From contig NZ_WWCP01000046.1 in the NCBI RefSeq assembly GCF_009857505.1, positions 1 to 34,395 on the forward strand: DNA of 34,395 nucleotides, given 5' to 3'. The translations under genes were made by a program, and so were the position numbers. The notes under the pieces were generated by a model, which saw only the letters and a list, made by a program, of their open reading frames with translations, was not told the DNA's origin and ran no database searches. The DNA comes from Duganella lactea. Its GTDB lineage: Bacteria > Pseudomonadota > Gammaproteobacteria > Burkholderiales > Burkholderiaceae_D. Each line of letters begins with the position of its first letter. Position 1 is the first letter of the stretch. Shown here piece after piece: positions 30,504 through 34,395 of the stretch.

Positions 30504-32750
30504 GTGCCAATCAAGAAACCTGAATCCAAAGCGGCTGCAAAGCCGACTAAAGTGAGCGCAAAATCCGCTAAAACGGCGGACAAGCCGGAGGCTCGCGTCG
30601 CCAGCAACCCGCCCGCGGTCAGCCAGACCACGGACGCGGCGGCATTGGCGGCGATCGATACGTCCGGTTACGTGCTGCCTTCGGTCAAAGTGCCGGGCCG
30701 GCGCGGGCGCAAACCGAAAGAATTCCAACCCGAGAACGACGAAGTCGCCGCGCTCAACGCGGTCGAGCGCGCCGAGCTGAAGGCGGTCGACAAGGCCAAG
30801 GCCAAGGACCGCAAGGCCAAGGAAAAGGCGCTGCTCAAAGACGCGTTCTCGTCGGACACCGAGGCTACCGAGGAAGAACTCGAACGGCGCCGGCAAAAGC
30901 TCAAGACCCTGATCAAGTTCGGCAAGGAACGCGGCTTCCTCACGTATGCCGAGATCAACGACCATCTGCCCGACAACATCGTCGATCCGGAAGCGATCGA
31001 AGGCATTATCGGCACCTTCAACGACATGGGCATCGCCGTCTACGAGCACGCGCCGGACGCCGAGACGCTGCTGCTGTCGGACAATGTCGCCACCGTCACC
31101 AGCGACGACGAAGCCGAGGCCGCCGCCGAGGCGGCGCTGTCCACCGTCGACTCCGACTTCGGCCGCACCACCGACCCGGTGCGCATGTACATGCGCGAAA
31201 TGGGCTCGGTCGAGCTGCTGACGCGCGAAGGCGAGATCGAAATCGCCAAGCGCATCGAGGACGGCCTGAAAGACATGATCCAGGCGATCTCCGCCTGCCC
31301 GGTGACAATCGCCGAAATCATCGCCGCCTCCGACCGTATCCGCGCCGATGAGATCAAGATCGACGAAATTGTCGATGGTTTGGTCGACGAAAGCGATGAG
31401 CAGGCCGCCCCGGCGCCGGCCGCCGCCGCGTCCGACGAGGAGGACGAGGACGAGGAGGAGCAAGAAGAGGAAGAGGCGGAAGAAGAAGAGGCTAGCCCAT
31501 CGGGCGCGGCGGCCGGCTACTCGGCCGAACAGCTGGAGGCCCTGAAAGCGGCCGCGCTGGCGAAATTCGACACCATCTCGCTGCAATTCGACAAGATGCG
31601 CCGCGCCTTCGAGAAAGAAGGCTACAACTCGAAAGCCTACGTCAAGGCGCAGGAAGCGATTTCGCAAGAGCTGCTGGGCATCCGCTTCACCGCCAAAGTG
31701 GTCGAGAAACTGTGCGACACGTTGCGCGGCCAGGTGGACGAAGTGCGCCATATCGAAAAGCAGATCCTCGACGTGGCGGTCAACCGGTGCGGTATGCCGC
31801 GCGCCCACTTCATCAAAGTGTTCCCCGGCAATGAAACCAATCTGGACTGGGTAGACGGCGAAGTGGCCGCCGGCCACGCCTACAGCGCCATCCTGGGCCG
31901 CAACATCCCGACCATCAAGGAGCTGCAACAGCGCCTGATCGACCTGCAGGCGCGCGTGGTGTTGCCGCTGCCGGACCTGCGCAACATCAACCGCCAGATG
32001 GCGGCTGGTGAAATGAAGGCACGCAAGGCCAAGCGCGAAATGACCGAGGCCAACCTGCGCCTGGTGATCTCGATCGCCAAGAAATACACCAACCGCGGCC
32101 TGCAGTTCCTCGACCTGATCCAGGAAGGCAACATCGGCCTGATGAAGGCGGTGGACAAGTTCGAATACCGTCGCGGCTACAAGTTCTCGACCTACGCGAC
32201 GTGGTGGATTCGTCAGGCCATCACCCGCTCGATCGCCGACCAGGCGCGCACCATACGGATTCCGGTGCACATGATCGAGACCATCAACAAGATGAACCGC
32301 ATCTCGCGCCAGATTCTGCAAGAGACCGGCGCCGAGCCGGACCCGGCGACGCTGGCCATCAAGATGGAGATGCCCGAGGACAAGATCCGCAAGATCATGA
32401 AGATCGCCAAGGAACCGATCTCGATGGAAACGCCGATCGGCGACGACGACGACTCGCATCTGGGTGACTTCATCGAGGACAACAACACGCTGGCGCCGTC
32501 GGATGCCGCGCTGCACGCCTCGATGCGCGGCGTCGTCAAAGACGTGCTAGATTCGTTGACGCCGCGCGAAGCCAAGGTGCTGCGGATGCGCTTCGGCATC
32601 GAAATGTCGACCGACCACACGCTGGAAGAAGTGGGCAAGCAGTTTGACGTGACGCGCGAGCGCATCCGCCAGATCGAAGCCAAGGCCTTGCGCAAGCTGC
32701 GTCACCCGAGCCGTTCGGACAAGCTGAAGAGCTTCCTGGAAGGTAACTAA
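30504..32750 (+). CDS. rpoD: RNA polymerase primary sigma factor (sigma-70)
   Basis: Housekeeping sigma factor, 748 residues from a GTG start; there is no nearby ATG. The N-terminal region 1.1 is preceded by a Lys/Ala-rich extension. An unusual acidic run (SDEEDEDEEEQEEEEAEEEE, about residues 311-330) sits in the non-conserved region. Regions 2.1-2.4 (about 515-596) include LIQEGNIGLMKAVDKFEYRRG and FSTYATWWIRQAITRS, which read the -10. Region 4.2 (about 707-741) has LEEVGKQFDVTRERIRQIEAKALRKLRHP for the -35. The length exceeds E. coli sigma-70 (613) by about 130, as in many Burkholderiales. The leader is described separately. Confidence 0.97.
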   Translation: MPIKKPESKAAAKPTKVSAKSAKTADKPEARVASNPPAVSQTTDAAALAAIDTSGYVLPSVKVPGRRGRKPKEFQPENDEVAALNAVERAELKAVDKAKAKDRKAKEKALLKDAFSSDTEATEEELERRRQKLKTLIKFGKERGFLTYAEINDHLPDNIVDPEAIEGIIGTFNDMGIAVYEHAPDAETLLLSDNVATVTSDDEAEAAAEAALSTVDSDFGRTTDPVRMYMREMGSVELLTREGEIEIAKRIEDGLKDMIQAISACPVTIAEIIAASDRIRADEIKIDEIVDGLVDESDEQAAPAPAAAASDEEDEDEEEQEEEEAEEEEASPSGAAAGYSAEQLEALKAAALAKFDTISLQFDKMRRAFEKEGYNSKAYVKAQEAISQELLGIRFTAKVVEKLCDTLRGQVDEVRHIEKQILDVAVNRCGMPRAHFIKVFPGNETNLDWVDGEVAAGHAYSAILGRNIPTIKELQQRLIDLQARVVLPLPDLRNINRQMAAGEMKARKAKREMTEANLRLVISIAKKYTNRGLQFLDLIQEGNIGLMKAVDKFEYRRGYKFSTYATWWIRQAITRSIADQARTIRIPVHMIETINKMNRISRQILQETGAEPDPATLAIKMEMPEDKIRKIMKIAKEPISMETPIGDDDDSHLGDFIEDNNTLAPSDAALHASMRGVVKDVLDSLTPREAKVLRMRFGIEMSTDHTLEEVGKQFDVTRERIRQIEAKALRKLRHPSRSDKLKSFLEGN

Positions 32751-32753
32751 GAC

Positions 32754-32782
32754 TTGACTGGGGTAGGGCTAGCCTTTATGCT
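32754..32782 (+). promoter_or_regulatory. Strong sigma-70 promoter of the tRNA gene
   Basis: TTGACT (32754-32759), 17-base spacer, TATGCT (32777-32782), followed by a GC-rich discriminator CGCGTG. Such discriminators are typical of stringently controlled tRNA/rRNA promoters. The start is near 32789, giving a 5' leader of about 60 bases before the tRNA. Confidence 0.7.
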
Positions 32783-32852
32783 CGCGTGTTCGTTTTCTTA
32801 ATGGACGCGCGTCAGAGAGGCTAGGCAGGCTCCAGCGTTGTAACACCCCTCA

Positions 32853-32931
32853 GGGCCCTTAGCTCATGCTTGGTTAGAGCAGAGGACTCATAATCCTTTG
32901 GTGCGCGGTTCGACTCCGCGAGGGCCTACCA
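32853..32931 (+). tRNA. ileX: tRNA-Ile(CAU), with encoded CCA
   Basis: The 79 bases fold as a cloverleaf. The acceptor GGGCCCT pairs with AGGGCCT, the D-arm is GCTC/GAGC, the anticodon arm is GAGGA-CTCATAA-TCCTT, and the T-arm is CGCGG/CCGCG with loop TTCGACT. CCA is encoded at 32929-32931. The anticodon CAT is at 32889-32891. The CTTAGCTCA...ACTCATAATC pattern matches the minor isoleucine tRNA whose C34 becomes lysidine, rather than elongator or initiator Met; that isotype call is from memory of the family. It lies 102 bases after rpoD and forms the border of the foreign region. Confidence 0.85.
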
Positions 32932-33146
32932 ATTTTTAATAGCTGCTCTAGGGCAGCTATTATTTTTATAGCTTCCGTAGCAGATACGCCGGAATCTTCA
33001 ATGATCTTGCCGGTGGTATGGAAGTCCGGCACACGTTCACCTCTCGCATACTTGCTCATTGTGGCTTGAGGAATATCCCACATTTCTGCCGCCCTGCGCA
33101 CAGAGCGCCCTTTTAGGGCCTTGGCTATCAATTCTTCGTATTCCAT
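32874..33146 (-). CDS. Helix-turn-helix repressor-like protein of the mobile element
   Basis: A small DNA-binding protein of up to 90 residues, read divergently from the phage-type genes. MEYEELIAKALKGRSVRRAAEMWDIPQATMSKYARGERVPD (residues 1-41) has a clear helix-turn-helix with alternation like Cro/CI proteins. An AAGGAAA site precedes the ATG. Its final 20 or so codons (GRPSRSRTAHQ and beyond) are read from the antisense of the tRNA, so the stop is supplied by the host tRNA and the native C-terminus may have been different. The three operator-like repeats lie between it and the plus-strand genes. Confidence 0.7.
   Translation of the reverse strand: MEYEELIAKALKGRSVRRAAEMWDIPQATMSKYARGERVPDFHTTGKIIEDSGVSATEAIKIIAALEQLLKIGRPSRSRTAHQRIMSPLL
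32938..32967 (+). terminator. Rho-independent terminator after the tRNA
   Basis: AATAGCTGC (32938-32946), loop TCTAGG, and GCAGCTATT (32953-32961) form a 9-bp stem followed by ATTTTT. The same bases encode part of the repressor on the other strand. Confidence 0.75.
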
Positions 33147-33166
33147 AGTTATTTCCTTATTGCAAT

Positions 33167-33247
33167 GCCTCCAAACGTAGGCAATAATCTATTCAACGCC
33201 TCCAAACGTAGGCAAAATTTTTTACCCGAAGTGCCTCTGTTTGGAGT
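33167..33247. promoter_or_regulatory. Operator array: three 16-bp sites in the divergent phage control region
   Basis: GCCTCCAAACGTAGGC occurs at 33167-33182 and again exactly at 33198-33213, 31 bases apart. A third site at 33232-33247 matches the reverse complement at 13 of 16 positions. The unit has a GCCT/AGGC dyad. Placement right upstream of the repressor start suggests autoregulated operators. Confidence 0.7.
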
Positions 33248-33323
33248 CGTAAACATACCACATGCTGTTGGTTGGGTATACGCGATTCTCGTGACTTGTA
33301 ACGCTAACTTGAGGAAAACGAAC

Positions 33324-33629
33324 ATGTCAGCTCTCTTCCATCTTGAATGCCGCCGTGCTGATGCCGTCGCTGATGGGGATTGGTTCGTCACCACCATCAC
33401 GCCGCTGTCGCGAACCGAGGTTGATCGCGTGATTGGCTTCATGAATTCCGGCGTCGAGTTTGTCTATCGCGCCGTCCCCGTCGATGGTGGTGAGCCTGTC
33501 GTAAAGCTGTTGCTGGATCGTCCGGCTGTGCGTGTGGTCAAGGCCGCGCTCATGGTCGAAATTGCGACGTTGGAGTTCAAGGTCCGCGAGGATCATCCGC
33601 AATGCACAGTGCGTCGTCCGCGATGCTGA
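33324..33629 (+). CDS. Phage-type small protein, function unknown (possibly damaged at its 3' end)
   Basis: 101 residues from an ATG with a good AGGAAAA site (MSALFHLECRRADAVADGDW at the start). The protein has no membrane helix and I do not recognise its family. A region TTITPLSRTEVDRVIGFMNSGVEFVYRA is well ordered in composition, suggesting a real domain. The last residues, CTVRRPRC, overlap the next frame, where the similar QCVVRDADPQ is read. A frameshift or deletion may join or separate the two genes. GC content is lower than in the chromosome to the left. First plus-strand gene after the operators. Confidence 0.6.
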   Translation: MSALFHLECRRADAVADGDWFVTTITPLSRTEVDRVIGFMNSGVEFVYRAVPVDGGEPVVKLLLDRPAVRVVKAALMVEIATLEFKVREDHPQCTVRRPRC

Positions 33630-33798
33630 TCCTCAGTCGGGCGAGGTCAAGCCGAAAATCGGCGTGCTGTCGCTTCCTGCCCGTTTTAAAGACGTGCCGA
33701 AAGGGGTCTATATGGTTGAGTTTGAAGCCGCTGTAGGCCAGAACAGCCGCATCGTGTCGGAGGTCGCTGACGTCAAGCAATGGGACGGCGTTACCTAA
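33532..33798 (+). CDS. Possible filamentous-phage single-stranded DNA-binding protein, start lost or unclear
   Basis: The recognisable part begins near 33610 (CVVRDADPQSGEVKPKIGV) and continues with LSLPARFKDVPKGVYMVEFE and SRIVSEVADVKQWDGVT. Size and beta-rich pattern resemble the C-terminal part of small inovirus ssDNA-binding proteins (gene V type). No ATG lies in this frame near the start of the recognisable part; the in-frame GTG at 33532 would add non-native sequence read inside the preceding gene. A one-base frameshift or deletion there would explain this. The assignment is tentative. It ends two bases before the next gene. Confidence 0.4.
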   Translation: MWSRPRSWSKLRRWSSRSARIIRNAQCVVRDADPQSGEVKPKIGVLSLPARFKDVPKGVYMVEFEAAVGQNSRIVSEVADVKQWDGVT

Positions 33799-33799
33799 C

Positions 33800-33973
33800 G
33801 TGGCGTGTACGAACCCTACTGTGAAAGTTCCCGGCTTTGCCGGGTCGTGGGAAGTGGACATCTGCCAATACGTCACGCTGTTGGGTGCGATGTTTGAGGC
33901 TTTCTGGTCTGCGTTGTTTGTGTTCGCTGTCATGGCTTTGGTCGCACGCGCTACTAACAAGCCTGTTGCATAA
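33800..33973 (+). CDS. Small inovirus-type membrane protein (57 aa)
   Basis: Starts at a GTG (MACTNPTVKVPGFAGSWEVD by the usual initiation rule) and ends at 33973. Residues about 33-50 are hydrophobic (FWSALFVFAVMALVARA). Size, position between a putative ssDNA-binding gene and a DUF2523-like gene, and the single membrane helix fit a minor coat or assembly protein of a filamentous phage. I cannot name a family. The start lies two bases after the previous stop, typical of compact phage operons. No Shine-Dalgarno site is clear. Confidence 0.5.
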   Translation: MACTNPTVKVPGFAGSWEVDICQYVTLLGAMFEAFWSALFVFAVMALVARATNKPVA

Positions 33974-33987
33974 CTTAAGGATTCATT

Positions 33988-34299
33988 GTGCCCTTACTTG
34001 CTCAATTTTTGTGGACGGTGTTCGGTGGCGCTGTTCAATGGCTGGCAAAATTCTTGACGCAAAAAGTAGCGATAGCTGTTGTCCTGATCGGTATTGCTAC
34101 TGCGCTTTTCATTGCTTTGTACTTGGCTTTGCGGACACTTATTTCTGGCGCGTTGGTAAGCGTGTCGGGTACAAGGCCCTTAAACGTTGCGGTATCACGG
34201 ATTTTCGCTGGCATGACCTGCGTCATACTTGGGCTAGTTGGCATGTTCAGGGTGGAACACCGTTGCATGAGCTATAGTCGAATCTGGTGTACGGGCTGA
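33988..34299 (+). pseudogene. Truncated DUF2523-like (inovirus pVI-type) gene
   Basis: From a GTG with AAGG 9 bases upstream, the first 58 or so residues (PLLAQFLWTVFGGAVQWLAK, then FLTQKVAIAVVLIGIATALF and IALYLALRTLISGALV) match the pattern of DUF2523 minor coat proteins of filamentous phages: two hydrophobic helices and the FLTxKVAIA motif. Near 34165 the sequence stops resembling the family, exactly where an integrase fragment begins in another frame. The open frame running on to 34299 is therefore probably meaningless. Rearrangement is inferred. Confidence 0.6.
34167..34277 (+). pseudogene. Tyrosine integrase C-terminal fragment
   Basis: Read in a different frame from the DUF2523-like gene: YKALKRCGITDFRWHDLRHTWASWHVQGGTPLHEL, here split as YKALKRCGITDFRWHD and LRHTWASWHVQGGTP. 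The HDLRHTWASW block is the box II region (His-x-x-Arg) of phage-type tyrosine recombinases. A TAG follows at 34275-34277, where intact integrases would continue with LQELGGW-like sequence to the catalytic Tyr. No intact N-terminal part is in the window, so this is a remnant. It sits 1.2 kb from the tRNA, a common integration target. Confidence 0.7.
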
Positions 34300-34395
34300 A
34301 ATCTGCAGGCGGGGATGAGGCGGTGGAGATTTTGTTGGAAAATTTGATTGTCGAGATCAAAACCAACCAACAGAGGAAACTCCACCATGACGAAG
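34300..34395 (+). other. Edge segment, with a possible gene start at 34387
   Basis: No gene is visible between the integrase fragment and 34386. AGAGGAAACTCCACC precedes an ATG at 34387 that opens a reading frame (ATG ACG AAG) cut off by the window edge after three codons. The ribosome site is plausible, but three codons do not identify a gene. Confidence 0.3.

Noticed and set aside
30225..32516. A 763-residue minus-strand open frame opposite rpoD
   Set aside because: Lies antisense to an unmistakable sigma-70 gene and has shadow composition.
32853..32931. Initiator or elongator Met tRNA for the CAU anticodon
   Set aside because: The acceptor pairs G1 with T72 and the CTTAGCTCA and ACTCATAATC pattern fits tRNA-Ile2; still, isotype rests on similarity and should be confirmed with tRNAscan-SE.
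32853..34395. A duplicated tRNA 3' end (attR) in the window
   Set aside because: No second copy of the GGTTCGACTCCGCG...CCTACCA end was found; the other border may be beyond the window or lost.
32853..34395. A dif site used by XerCD-dependent filamentous phages
   Set aside because: No dif-like 28-mer was recognised; integration near the tRNA fits better.
1..34395. CRISPR array or complete insertion sequence
   Set aside because: No array of regularly spaced repeats and no complete transposase gene with terminal repeats were seen.

Overview
The window looks like a chromosome segment of a GC-rich betaproteobacterium of the Oxalobacteraceae (Massilia/Duganella/Janthinobacterium type). This rests on the rpsU-yqeY-dnaG-rpoD block, the codon usage and the overall gene families; it is a family-level inference and no database search was run. 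Most of the window is ordinary chromosomal backbone. The last 1.5 kb is visibly poorer in GC and is a decayed mobile element next to a tRNA gene.

Layout. (1) 1-3815, minus strand: a methyl-accepting chemotaxis protein, then APS kinase (cysC), a DHH/DHHA1 phosphoesterase and a truncated CHR-family (chromate/sulfate-type) transporter. The last three plausibly form a sulfate/PAPS-linked set. (2) 4024-9556: a DctS/DctR two-component system divergent from a complete TRAP transporter dctPQM. (3) 9557-9976: a 420-base gap without a protein gene that holds a promoter, several hairpins and a strong terminator, a candidate small RNA. (4) 9977-11610: ogt, xerD and a tiny lysine-rich protein, ending in a bidirectional terminator. 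(5) 11641-15962, minus: an RND efflux pump and its membrane fusion protein. (6) 16077-18878: an endonuclease/exonuclease/phosphatase-fold protein, a YbaK-type deacylase, plsY and a FrnE/DsbA-like protein. (7) 18969-21924: a GAF-GGDEF diguanylate cyclase, an AAA ATPase and a YdjM-like membrane hydrolase, ending in a 91-base perfect hairpin. (8) 22014-23871: tsaD flanked on both sides by small genes that each carry a sigma-54-type promoter. One encodes a 60-residue membrane protein, the other a NirD-like protein lacking the Rieske cluster loop. (9) 23878-27288: DAHP synthase, YbiB and a YhiN-type flavoprotein. (10) 27431-32931: the macromolecular synthesis cluster rpsU, yqeY, dnaG, rpoD, followed by tRNA-Ile(CAU). 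(11) 32874-34395: remnant of a filamentous-phage-like element with a repressor, three repeated operators, small phage genes, a truncated DUF2523-like gene and an integrase C-terminal fragment.

How the genes work together. DctS/DctR probably sense C4-dicarboxylates and control DctPQM. CysC makes PAPS and the neighbouring DHH enzyme may recycle pAp. The two RND genes form the inner-membrane part of a tripartite pump whose outer-membrane channel is not in the window. S21, primase and the main sigma factor form the classic translation-replication-transcription cluster, here with separate promoters and a long structured leader before rpoD. The most unusual signals are the unassigned RNA at 9.6-9.85 kb, the paired sigma-54 promoters around tsaD, the 44-bp-stem palindrome that shares its core with a terminator 10 kb away, and the phage remnant with its operator array.
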